A stretch of DNA of 14,383 nucleotides, from contig JAICPQ010000032.1 in the NCBI GenBank assembly GCA_025929745.1, forward strand, positions 1 through 14,383. Direction: 5' to 3'. The position numbers and the translations under genes were made by a program. The stretch comes from Burkholderiales bacterium (GTDB lineage: Bacteria > Pseudomonadota > Gammaproteobacteria > Burkholderiales > SG8-39). Below, piece after piece: positions 1 to 7,279 of this stretch. The notes under the pieces are model-generated. The model made no database searches and was not told the DNA's origin. It saw only the letters and a program-made list of their open reading frames with translations. The first letter of the stretch is position 1; every line of letters begins with the position of its first letter.

Positions 1-974
1 AAGTGGATGTAGCCCTGGAAGTCGCCCACCACCACCGCGTCGCCCGCGGCAAGCGGAGTGGAAAGCTGCCGGTGCGCGAGCTTGTCCTGCTTCCACACCG
101 ACTGGCCGTTCGAGCGGTCGAAGGCGTGCAGCGCGCCGCGCTCGTCGGCCACGTAGGCATAGCGCGCGTCCAGGCCCACGCCGGAGAGCGAAGCGAGCTC
201 GCGCGCCCAGATCTGCCGGCCGCTCGCGGCGTCGTAGCAGGCGATTCGGCTGCGGTACGCGGCCGCGCACACCTCGCGTCCCTGCGCCGCAGGATCGCCG
301 ATCACGTCGGCGACGCGCTCGAGCTCGGTCGAGCCCTTCGGCTGCGCGACAGTCGCCTCCCAGAGCAGCGCGCCGCTGGCGAGCGCGAGCGCAGCGAGCT
401 TGCCACCCGGGAAGCCGGCAAAAGCGAAGTCGCCGGCCACGGTGATGCCGGCGGGCGCGCGCACCACAAGACTGGAAGGCGCGCGCTGGTAGACCCAGCG
501 ACGCTTGCCGTCGTCGGCGCCGAAGGCGAACACGCGGTTGTCGATGGTGCGCACGAGAACCAGGCCCGCGGCGACCGCGGGCGGGGCGAGCACTTCACTC
601 GAAGCGCGCGCGCGCCAGCGCACCTTGCCGGTCGCGGCTTCGAGCGCCACCACCTCGCCCTCTTCGCTCGCCACAGCGACTGTGGCGTCGTCCGCGCCCA
701 CGGCGCCCGACAGGCGCAGCTCGACCGAGTTGCGCCAGCGCTCCGCGCCTGTCTTTTCGCTGAGCGACGTCACCGTGCCGTCGCGCGCGGCCGCGTAGAT
801 CCATCCGCCGGCGAGCGCCGGCGCGAACGTGAAATGCTCGCCCGAACCGACGTTCGCCGACCAGAGCACGCGCACGCGCTTGGCGTTGTCGATGCGCGGC
901 GGATCGGCGGGTTTGGGACCCGGGTCGCTTGAGCAGCCTGCGGCGAGCGCCGCGACGAGCAGGATGCGCTTCAA
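1..974 (-). CDS. bamB: Outer membrane protein assembly factor BamB (C-terminus beyond window)
   Basis: BamB is a periplasmic lipoprotein beta-propeller that helps the BamA complex insert outer-membrane proteins. The reading frame is open from a TTG at 974 to the window edge, giving 324 residues of a protein usually about 380-390 long. It begins with a short lipoprotein signal: Lys-Arg, a hydrophobic stretch, then Leu-Ala-Ala-Gly-Cys with the lipidated Cys at residue 14. At least six propeller-blade repeats of the form xxGxxxW are visible (KTGAERW, ATGKVRW, DDGKRRW, ASGALLW, ASGRQIW, SNGQSVW), as expected for PQQ-like repeats. The TTG overlaps the stop of the upstream yfgM-like gene by four bases (TTGA), and no ATG gives a plausible signal peptide, so TTG is preferred. 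The order hisS-yfgM-bamB is typical of beta- and gammaproteobacteria, where der usually follows. The identification is firm; only the exact start is inferred. Confidence 0.93.
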   Translation of the reverse strand, partial: MKRILLVAALAAGCSSDPGPKPADPPRIDNAKRVRVLWSANVGSGEHFTFAPALAGGWIYAAARDGTVTSLSEKTGAERWRNSVELRLSGAVGADDATVAVASEEGEVVALEAATGKVRWRARASSEVLAPPAVAAGLVLVRTIDNRVFAFGADDGKRRWVYQRAPSSLVVRAPAGITVAGDFAFAGFPGGKLAALALASGALLWEATVAQPKGSTELERVADVIGDPAAQGREVCAAAYRSRIACYDAASGRQIWARELASLSGVGLDARYAYVADERGALHAFDRSNGQSVWKQDKLAHRQLSTPLAAGDAVVVGDFQGYIH

Positions 975-1603
975 CCGCCAAGCGCCTCGAGCCGGATACG
1001 CACGCTTTCGCGGAACGCGCTTTGCTGGTTGCCGGCCTTCTCGAGCGCGAGCTGGTAGGCGGTGCGCGCTTCGGCCGGCTGGTTCTTGGCGACGAGCGCG
1101 TCGCCGCGCAGCGCCGCGTACTGCGCATCGTAGGCCGGCGCGTGCTTGGCCTCGAGCAGCTTCAGCGCTTCGTCGTAAGCCTTCTCGTCGATGAGGATCG
1201 CCGCGAGGCGCAGGCGTGCGACGTCGCGGAAATCGTCCGACCGAGAGCGCTCCACGACCCATTCGAGCTGCGCCTTCGCCGACTTGAGGTCGTTGCGGTC
1301 GAAGTGGAAGCGCGCGGCAACGAGCGCGCCCATCGAGGCGTACATGGTGCGCGGGTAGCTTTCGATCAGCGTGCCCGTGCTGTCGCGCAGTGCCTTGGCG
1401 TCGCCCGCCTGCGCCGCCTTGGCGACGCTGTCGAAAACGGCGCCGGCCTGCGCGGCCTGACTTGCGCTGTACCAGCGCCAGCCCTGCCAGCCGGCGAAAG
1501 CAACCGCGGCGGCGAGGATAACCGAGACGATGAGATTCCCGTGCTGGTTCCACCACGCTTTCAGCTCGGCTACCTGTTCCTGCTCTTCAAGATCGAGGGG
1601 CAT
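971..1603 (-). CDS. yfgM: YfgM-like tetratricopeptide protein, ancillary SecYEG translocon subunit
   Basis: This 210-residue protein has the layout of YfgM: a short acidic cytoplasmic N-terminus, one membrane anchor at about residues 23-44, and a periplasmic helical tetratricopeptide-like domain. In E. coli, YfgM associates with the SecYEG translocon and the chaperone PpiD; that role is taken from the family, not shown here. The length matches E. coli YfgM (about 206). The gene sits between hisS and bamB, the same position as in E. coli, which supports the call. Its ATG shares one base with the hisS stop (TAATG), and its TGA overlaps the TTG start of bamB, so the three are probably translationally coupled. 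Sequence similarity in this family is low, so length, anchor and synteny carry the identification. Confidence 0.88.
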   Translation of the reverse strand: MPLDLEEQEQVAELKAWWNQHGNLIVSVILAAAVAFAGWQGWRWYSASQAAQAGAVFDSVAKAAQAGDAKALRDSTGTLIESYPRTMYASMGALVAARFHFDRNDLKSAKAQLEWVVERSRSDDFRDVARLRLAAILIDEKAYDEALKLLEAKHAPAYDAQYAALRGDALVAKNQPAEARTAYQLALEKAGNQQSAFRESVRIRLEALGG

Positions 1604-2943
1604 TAGCGCAACTCTTGGGTGACCGCGGAGACGATGTCGCTGACCGGCACGTCGCGCGGTGTTTTGGTGGTGAGGTTCTTGATCTGGACAACGTCGCGGC
1701 CGAATTCGTTTTCGCCTGCGATGATCGCAAGGCGAAAGCCCTTGCGGTCGGCATAGGTGAGCTGATGGCCGAGCCTCGCCTGCTCGAGGTAGACCTCGGT
1801 GTTGACGCCCGCGGCGCGCAGCGCCTGCGCTACGCCGAGGTACCGGTCGAGGTAGCGCGGATCCATGGTGGTGACAAGGACCTGCGCCGGTGTAGTCTCG
1901 AGCGGCTGAAGCAAGCCGGCTTCCTTGAGCTTCGAGAATAGCCGCGTGAGGCCGATCGAGATGCCGACCCCGGGCAGGCGCGTATCGGTGAAGTAGCTCG
2001 CGAGATCGTCGTAGCGCCCGCCCGAGCAGATGCTGCCGAGCTCCGGGTATTGCACGAGCATCGTCTCGTAGATCGTGCCGGTGTAGTAATCGAGCCCGCG
2101 CACCACGCCGAGATCGATGGCGAAGGCGGCGTCGGGCACGCCGAACTTGCCGATCGCCTCGGCGATCTGGGCGAGCTCCTCGAGTCCCTGGGCGCAGCCC
2201 TTGAGCGGTGCGAGCACGGCGAGCGTTTCCTGGGTGGAGCGCTTTTTCACCACCAGACCGAAAAGATCCCCGGCCGCACCGCGCGCGAGCCCCTCGCGTT
2301 CCAATTCTTCCACCAGCCTGGCGCCGTCTTCCTTCTCCGCCTTGTCGAGGATGCGCAGCACCTGCGGCGATCTCTCTTGCGCCACGCCGAATTCCTGCAG
2401 CAGCCCGCGCAAAACCTTGCGGTTATTGATGCGGATGCGAAATTCACCGATCGCCATCTCGCGGAACACGCTGTAGATCACGCTCGGAATCTCGGCTTCG
2501 GCGAGATAGGAGAGCCGATCGCGGTTGATGATGTCGATGTCGCACTGGTAGAACTCGCGAAAGCGGCCCTTGCGCGCCTGCGGAGTCTCGCCGCGCCACA
2601 CGCGCTGGATCTGGTAGCGCCGGAACGGGAACGCGAGCTCGCGCTCGCGCATCGCGACGTAGCGCGCAAGCGGCACGGTAAGGTCAAAGCGCAACGCCCC
2701 CTTGGTGGCGGCTTCGTCGTCGTCGGCTTCGGCGAGCCGCGTGAGCGCGTAGATCTCCTTCTCGACGCCGCCCTTCGAAGTCAGCACTTCTCTGCGCTCG
2801 GCCGACGGCGTCTCGATGGGCAGGAAGCCATAGCGCTCGAAGTTGCGCCGCGCGATGTCGATCAGCCGGTTGAACTGCAGCTGATCCTGCGGCAGATACT
2901 CCTGGTCGAATCCGCGCAGCAGCGCTGGCTTTACCTTCTGCAC
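1603..2943 (-). CDS. hisS: Histidine--tRNA ligase, eukaryote/archaea-like variant
   Basis: This class II synthetase charges tRNA-His with histidine in the cytoplasm. The 446-residue protein has the substrate loop FDLTVPLARYVA (86-97), motif 2 starting RVWRGE (114-119) and continuing to FREFYQCD (128-135), the histidine-binding signature RGLDYYTGTIYE (282-293), GGRYDDL (308-314), the motif 3 region GVGISIGLTRL (325-335), and a C-terminal anticodon-binding domain from about 352. The usual proteobacterial enzyme instead starts around IRGMND.LP, has LTLRPEGTA in place of FDLTVP, and GLDYYNGTVFE-like wording at the signature. The present motifs read closer to eukaryotic and archaeal HisRS. The position between ispG and yfgM is nevertheless the standard one. 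The GTG start follows the ispG stop directly (TAGGTG). All visible catalytic motifs look intact, so it should be active. The function is certain; the lineage is inferred from remembered family motifs. Confidence 0.95.
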   Translation of the reverse strand: MQKVKPALLRGFDQEYLPQDQLQFNRLIDIARRNFERYGFLPIETPSAERREVLTSKGGVEKEIYALTRLAEADDDEAATKGALRFDLTVPLARYVAMRERELAFPFRRYQIQRVWRGETPQARKGRFREFYQCDIDIINRDRLSYLAEAEIPSVIYSVFREMAIGEFRIRINNRKVLRGLLQEFGVAQERSPQVLRILDKAEKEDGARLVEELEREGLARGAAGDLFGLVVKKRSTQETLAVLAPLKGCAQGLEELAQIAEAIGKFGVPDAAFAIDLGVVRGLDYYTGTIYETMLVQYPELGSICSGGRYDDLASYFTDTRLPGVGISIGLTRLFSKLKEAGLLQPLETTPAQVLVTTMDPRYLDRYLGVAQALRAAGVNTEVYLEQARLGHQLTYADRKGFRLAIIAGENEFGRDVVQIKNLTTKTPRDVPVSDIVSAVTQELR

Positions 2944-4173
2944 CTATACGGCCTTGATCGGGATGCGTCGCGCGTATTTTTCGCGAACGAAGGCCTCGAC
3001 GATCGCCTGGAATTCTTCCGCGATGCGCTCGCCCTTCAAGGTCACGGTTTTCTTGCCCTCCACGTACACCGGCGCGACCGGCACTTCTCCGGTGCCGGGC
3101 AGGCTGATGCCGATGTGCGCGTGCTTGGACTCACCCGGGCCGTTCACCACGCAACCCATCACGGCGACGCGCATCTCCTCGACCCCGGGATAGGTTTCGC
3201 GCCAGACCGGCATCTGCGCGCGAAGGTAGGCCTGGATCTTGTCGGCGAGTTCCTGGAACACCGTGCTCGTCGTGCGTCCGCAGCCCGGGCAGGCGCTCAC
3301 CATCGGCGTGAAGGCGCGCAGCCCCATGGTCTGGAGGATCTCCTGCGCCACCTGCACCTCGCGGGTACGTTCGCCGCCGGGCTCGGGCGTGAGCGAGACG
3401 CGGATCGTGTCGCCGATGCCTTCCTGCAGGAGAACGGCAAGCGCCGCGGTGGAAGCGACGATGCCTTTCGATCCCATGCCGGCTTCGGTGAGACCGAGGT
3501 GCAGCGCGTAGTCGCAACGCGAGGCGAGCGCGCGGTACACCGCGATCAGGTCCTGCACCTGGCTCATCTTGCAGGACAGCACGATGCGCTCGGCGGGCAA
3601 GCCGATGTCTTCGGCCGCCCTGGCCGATTCCAGCGCCGAGCGGATGACGGCCTCGCGCATCACCTCGACCGAATCGAGCGGATTCTTGCCCTGCGCGTTC
3701 TCGTCCATCATGCGCGCGAGAAGCTCCGGGTCGAGACTTCCCCAGTTCACGCCGATGCGCACCGGCTTGTCATGGCGCAGCGCGCACTCGATCAGGGTCG
3801 CGAACTGCTCGTCGCGCTTCGCGCCGCGCCCGACGTTGCCGGGGTTGATGCGGTACTTCGCGAGCGCGCGCGCGCAATCCGGGTATTGCGTGAGGAGCTT
3901 GTGGCCGTTGTAGTGGAAGTCGCCGATGAGCGGCACCGTGCAGCGCACTGAATCCAATAGCTCTCTTATGCGAGGTACCTGTGCGGCGGCCTGCGGCGTG
4001 TTCACGGTGATGCGTACGAGCTCGGAGCCGGCGCGCGCGAGCGCCTCGACCTGGCGGGCGGTGGCCTGCGCGTCCTCGGTATCGGTGTTCGTCATCGACT
4101 GCACGACGATCGGCGCCGCGCCGCCGATGCGAACGGCTCCCACGGCGACCTGCCGCGATATGCGCCGTTGCAT
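2944..4173 (-). CDS. ispG: 4-hydroxy-3-methylbut-2-en-1-yl diphosphate synthase (IspG/GcpE)
   Basis: IspG performs the penultimate step of the MEP isoprenoid pathway, reducing the cyclic diphosphate MEcPP to HMBPP with a 4Fe-4S cluster. The 409-residue protein starts with the TIM-barrel region containing VVQSMTNTDT (23-32) and PLIGDFHYNG (81-90). It ends with the cluster-binding domain: Cys295 and Cys298 in CPGCGR, Cys341 in GCVVNGPGE, and Glu348 as the probable fourth ligand, matching the Cys-Cys-Cys-Glu set known from the E. coli enzyme. It is longer than E. coli IspG (372) because of extra residues in the middle, as I recall being usual in betaproteobacteria. The ATG lies 5 bases after the rodZ stop, and the TAG stop abuts the hisS GTG. 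The rodZ-ispG-hisS order is conserved in beta- and gammaproteobacteria. Confidence 0.97.
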   Translation of the reverse strand: MQRRISRQVAVGAVRIGGAAPIVVQSMTNTDTEDAQATARQVEALARAGSELVRITVNTPQAAAQVPRIRELLDSVRCTVPLIGDFHYNGHKLLTQYPDCARALAKYRINPGNVGRGAKRDEQFATLIECALRHDKPVRIGVNWGSLDPELLARMMDENAQGKNPLDSVEVMREAVIRSALESARAAEDIGLPAERIVLSCKMSQVQDLIAVYRALASRCDYALHLGLTEAGMGSKGIVASTAALAVLLQEGIGDTIRVSLTPEPGGERTREVQVAQEILQTMGLRAFTPMVSACPGCGRTTSTVFQELADKIQAYLRAQMPVWRETYPGVEEMRVAVMGCVVNGPGESKHAHIGISLPGTGEVPVAPVYVEGKKTVTLKGERIAEEFQAIVEAFVREKYARRIPIKAV

Positions 4174-4178
4174 CGCAA

Positions 4179-4997
4179 TCAGGGGACGGTGAGGCGCGCC
4201 ACGTCGTGACGCGTATGCGGCGCGAGGTCGATCGGCTTATCGCCGTAGGTCACGCGCACGTTCGCGGCATTGCCGATAACCAGGCTGTACGGCGGCCGCC
4301 CGCGCACCACGCGCTCGCTTCCTGCGGGGTTCAGCGATGCAATCAGCATGCGATCGAGAGAGTCACGGATCTCGATCCAGGCGTCGGCGTGGGTACGCAC
4401 GACGAGGCGAGGCGGCCCATCCTTCGGCACGCCGGGGTCAGAGACAATCTTCGGCGCCACCGGCACCACCGCCGTCACCGGCGCCGCCGGCGGTTCGACC
4501 GGAGCGGCTACGATGCTCACCTTTTCCTGCAAGACAACCGGAGCGGGTGCCGCTTCCGGCGCGGGCTCGAACGAAGCCACGCCCGGCGGCGCTTTCGTCG
4601 CCACGCTGCGCTCGTGGTGCCATTGGTAGGCAACGCCCGCAACCAGCGCGAGCACGCCGAGCGACATCCCGAGGTACACCAAGGTCGAGCGCCGACCACG
4701 GTCCGAGAAGGGCACCGCCTCGTGGTAGCGCTGCGCGAGCCGGTTGGAATCGGGCATCTCGAAGCATCGCGAGATGCGTTGCACGAGTGGCTCGGCGTCG
4801 AGCTTGAGCAGGCGCGCGTAGTTGCGCACCATGCCGCGCGTGATGGTGTGGCCGGGAAGCGCCTCGATATTCTCCTGCTCGAGCGCCTCGAGCTGGCGCG
4901 GCGCGAACTTGAGCTGCTGCGCCACGTCGGCAAGCGCGAGTCCGCGCGCCTCGCGCGCCGCGGCAAGCTCCCGGCCCACGCCGGTCTTCTCAGTCAT
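4179..4997 (-). CDS. rodZ: RodZ-like cytoskeletal protein (helix-turn-helix, one membrane segment, DUF4115)
   Basis: RodZ links the MreB cytoskeleton to the cell-wall elongation machinery and is needed for rod shape. The 272-residue protein shows the full layout. A cytoplasmic helix-turn-helix lies at about 8-70 (GRELAAAREARGLALADVA, then the ITRGMVRNYARLL stretch). One transmembrane segment lies at about 105-124, preceded by a basic patch (DRGRR). A Pro/Ala/Val-rich periplasmic linker spans about 135-195, and a C-terminal beta-rich DUF4115 domain runs from about 197 (RLVVRTHADAWIEIRD) to the end. It is shorter than E. coli RodZ (337), mainly in the linker. The start overlaps the end of pilW by 8 bases. 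In this neighbourhood the gene is often annotated simply as a helix-turn-helix or DUF4115 protein. Confidence 0.9.
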   Translation of the reverse strand: MTEKTGVGRELAAAREARGLALADVAQQLKFAPRQLEALEQENIEALPGHTITRGMVRNYARLLKLDAEPLVQRISRCFEMPDSNRLAQRYHEAVPFSDRGRRSTLVYLGMSLGVLALVAGVAYQWHHERSVATKAPPGVASFEPAPEAAPAPVVLQEKVSIVAAPVEPPAAPVTAVVPVAPKIVSDPGVPKDGPPRLVVRTHADAWIEIRDSLDRMLIASLNPAGSERVVRGRPPYSLVIGNAANVRVTYGDKPIDLAPHTRHDVARLTVP

Positions 4998-5763
4998 ATT
5001 GACCGCGCACCAGCGCCTGATATTCGTGCGACTCCGGGAAGCGGCGGCGCAGCTGGTTCGCGTACGCCTGCTCGGCGACGCGCTCGCCGAGCTTGCGCTC
5101 GATGCGCAGCGCGAGCCACAGCGATTCGGAGCTCGGCGTCACGAGCTTGTTGTGGCGCGCCACCATTTTGCGCGCGTCGCCGACGTTGCCCTGCCGGTAG
5201 CGGATTTGCGCGAGGTTGAGAAGCGAAGTCGGCTCGTCCGGGTCCAGGCGCAGCGCGCGCTCAAAATAGGTTTCGGCGTCCTTCTGCTTGCCGGCCGCGT
5301 CGGACCGCAGCGTGCATACCCCGGCCGCGGAATACGAGCGCCACGGCGTTGGATAGAGCGGGTTGCGGATCGCCTGCAGAAAATACTTGATCGAGTCGGG
5401 CTCGCGCCCCGTCTGGCACAGGAACCAGCCGTAGTTATGGTTGATGTCGGCGTCGTTTGGCGAGAGGCGCAGCGCGCGCTCGAAGCTCTCCTCGGCGCGG
5501 TTGGTCTCCTTGAGCTGCATGTAGACCAGGCCGAACATTCCGTGCGTCGCCGCGTAGCCCGAATCGGCGGCGGCCGCGATGCGCAGCTCTTCGAGCGCGA
5601 CGCCGTAGTTGCCGGCGCTGTAGTAGAGCGACGCGAGCTCGGTGTGGAGCCGGGCGCGGTTACGCGGTTCTCCCACCTCGCCGATGATGCTGCCGCTTTC
5701 GGGCGTGGGCTCCGGCTTCGAAGCGCAGCCTGCGAGCAGCACAATCAGAAACCAACGTCTCAT
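4990..5763 (-). CDS. pilW: Type IV pilus biogenesis/stability lipoprotein PilW (PilF)
   Basis: PilW (called PilF in Pseudomonas) is an outer-membrane lipoprotein of tetratricopeptide repeats that helps the PilQ secretin assemble. The 257-residue protein has a lipoprotein signal (MRRWF, hydrophobic core, Leu-Ala-Gly-Cys with Cys13 lipidated). Repeated TPR helices follow from about residue 36: the ELASLYYSAGNYGVALEELR stretch, then HGMFGLVYMQLKETNRAEESF and LLNLAQIRYRQGNVGDARKM are clear repeats. Its length matches PilF (about 250). The ATG overlaps the rlmN stop as ATGA, and its own end overlaps rodZ. The rlmN-pilW-rodZ order is the standard place for this gene in beta- and gammaproteobacteria, including species where pilus genes are elsewhere. 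Whether this organism makes type IV pili cannot be told from the window. Confidence 0.92.
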   Translation of the reverse strand: MRRWFLIVLLAGCASKPEPTPESGSIIGEVGEPRNRARLHTELASLYYSAGNYGVALEELRIAAAADSGYAATHGMFGLVYMQLKETNRAEESFERALRLSPNDADINHNYGWFLCQTGREPDSIKYFLQAIRNPLYPTPWRSYSAAGVCTLRSDAAGKQKDAETYFERALRLDPDEPTSLLNLAQIRYRQGNVGDARKMVARHNKLVTPSSESLWLALRIERKLGERVAEQAYANQLRRRFPESHEYQALVRGQYD

Positions 5764-6830
5764 GCGCGCACCTCGCGCAGCGCCATCGACCGGCGCCGCG
5801 TGCGGTCGGCGACGTCACCGGCGAGCTGACCGCACGCCGCCGCGATATCGTCGCCGCGCGTCTTCCGCGTGGTGACGGTGAGGCCGCCGCGCTGCAGCAC
5901 CTCGGCGAATCGCCGGATGCGCTCCGGCGAGGAGCGCTTGAACTCCGAGCGCGGAAACGGGTTGAACGGAATCAGGTTGAACTTGCTGCTCACCTTCTTC
6001 GAGAACGCGATGAGCTCGCGCGCGTGCGCCTCGCCGTCGTTCACGTCCTCGAGCATCACGTCTTCGAAGGTGATGAAGTCGCGCGGCGCCTTGTCGAGAT
6101 AGCGGTTGCATGCCGCAATCAGCTCGCGCAGCGGATACTTGCGGTTGATCGGCACGAGCCGGTCGCGCAGCGCGTCGTTCGGCGCATGCAGCGACACCGC
6201 GAGGGCCACCGGACATTCTTCGCGCAGCCGGTCGATGCCCGGAACCACGCCGGCGGTCGACACGGTGACCCGCCGCCGGGAAAGACCATAGGCGTTGTCG
6301 TCGAGCATCACGCGCAGCGCCGGGATCACGTTGTCCAGGTTGAGGAGCGGCTCGCCCATTCCCATCATGACGACGTTGGTCACCGGTCGCTTGCCCTCCA
6401 GCAGCCGATTGGCGAGCCAGAGCTGCCCGACGATCTCGGCTGTGGTCAGGTTGCGGTTGAAGCCCTGCTTGCCGGTCGAGCAGAACGCGCAGTCGAGCAC
6501 GCAGCCTGCCTGGCTCGATACGCAAAGCGTGCCGCGGCTCGTCTCGGGAATGAACACGGCCTCCACCGCGTTCGCGCCGTCCACCTTAAGCAGCCACTTG
6601 CGCGTGCCGTCCGCAGCGGTCGTGTCGCCCACGATGGCCGGCGCTTGCACGCTCGCCACGGCGACGAGCCCGTCGCGCAGCGACCGCGCGAGGTCGCTCA
6701 TTTTTCCGAAGTCGCCCTCGCCGCGCTGGTGCATCCATTGCAAGACCTGGCGCGCGCGAAAAGGCTTCTCGCCCTGCGCCTCGAAGAAGCGCTCAAGCCC
6801 GTCGCGATCCAGGCCGAGCAGGTTCGTCAC
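5760..6830 (-). CDS. rlmN: Dual-specificity 23S rRNA A2503 / tRNA A37 C2-methyltransferase RlmN
   Basis: RlmN is a radical-SAM enzyme that methylates C2 of A2503 in 23S rRNA and A37 in some tRNAs. The 356-residue protein has the radical-SAM cluster motif CxxxCxxC at Cys110, Cys114 and Cys117 (in AGCVLDCAFCSTGKQGF), the MMGMGEPLLN SAM-binding segment (155-164), SLHAPND (213-219) and NLIPFNPFP (285-293). Near the C-terminus, RKTRGDDIAAACGQLAGDV (322-340) carries Cys333, which corresponds to the Cys that forms the methylated intermediate in E. coli (Cys355). The length is close to the E. coli protein (384). The start is GTG, overlapping the ndk stop as GTGA; no better ATG is available. The stop overlaps the pilW ATG. 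All catalytic residues I can check are present. Confidence 0.97.
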   Translation of the reverse strand: MTNLLGLDRDGLERFFEAQGEKPFRARQVLQWMHQRGEGDFGKMSDLARSLRDGLVAVASVQAPAIVGDTTAADGTRKWLLKVDGANAVEAVFIPETSRGTLCVSSQAGCVLDCAFCSTGKQGFNRNLTTAEIVGQLWLANRLLEGKRPVTNVVMMGMGEPLLNLDNVIPALRVMLDDNAYGLSRRRVTVSTAGVVPGIDRLREECPVALAVSLHAPNDALRDRLVPINRKYPLRELIAACNRYLDKAPRDFITFEDVMLEDVNDGEAHARELIAFSKKVSSKFNLIPFNPFPRSEFKRSSPERIRRFAEVLQRGGLTVTTRKTRGDDIAAACGQLAGDVADRTRRRSMALREVRA

Positions 6831-7249
6831 CGGGAGTACACCTCGGAGCGCGGGAAAAAATAGCCGATCTCCGTGCGCGCGGTTTCGGGCGCATCGGAGC
6901 CGTGGACCGCGTTCGCGTCGATGGACTCGGCGAAATCTGCGCGAATCGTGCCCTTCGCGGCCTTCTTCGGGTCGGTCGCGCCCATCAGCTCGCGGTTCTT
7001 GGCGATCGCGTTCTCTCCCTCGAGCACCTGCACCAGCACCGGGCCGGACACCATGAACTCGACGAGATCATTGAAGAAAGGCCGGCCGCGATGCACAGCG
7101 TAGAAGCCTTCAGCCTCCGCGCGCGACAGATGCATCATGCGCGCCGCCACAATGCGCAACCCCGCTTTCTCGAAGCGGGCGAGGATCTGGCCGATCACGT
7201 TTTTCTTCACCGCGTCGGGCTTGATGATCGAGAGCGTCTGCTCCGCCAT
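6827..7249 (-). CDS. ndk: Nucleoside diphosphate kinase
   Basis: Ndk transfers the gamma-phosphate of ATP to other nucleoside diphosphates through a phosphohistidine. The 140-residue protein has the usual family length. It begins with TLSIIKPDAVKKNVIG and contains the active-site signature NAVHGSDA with His116 as the phosphorylated residue, plus the nucleotide-binding GTIRADF segment (100-106). The ATG is preceded by an AAGGAG Shine-Dalgarno sequence at 7261-7266, somewhat far away (11 bases). It lies after a 30-base gap from tilS, the largest gap in the minus-strand run, and its stop overlaps the GTG of rlmN. Ndk-rlmN is a conserved pair in betaproteobacteria. Confidence 0.98.
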   Translation of the reverse strand: MAEQTLSIIKPDAVKKNVIGQILARFEKAGLRIVAARMMHLSRAEAEGFYAVHRGRPFFNDLVEFMVSGPVLVQVLEGENAIAKNRELMGATDPKKAAKGTIRADFAESIDANAVHGSDAPETARTEIGYFFPRSEVYSR

Positions 7250-7279
7250 GGACTGCCGTTCTCCTTGGGAATCAAGAAA

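Noticed and set aside
3..932. Long plus-strand open frame opposite bamB
   Set aside because: The minus strand codes BamB with a lipobox and six propeller motifs; the plus frame is a compositional shadow.
2050..3951. A 633-codon plus-strand open frame antisense to hisS and ispG
   Set aside because: Both genes underneath are certain. The frame's protein is rich in His, Arg, Ala and Asp with no domain pattern, as expected from the mirror frame of GC-rich coding DNA.
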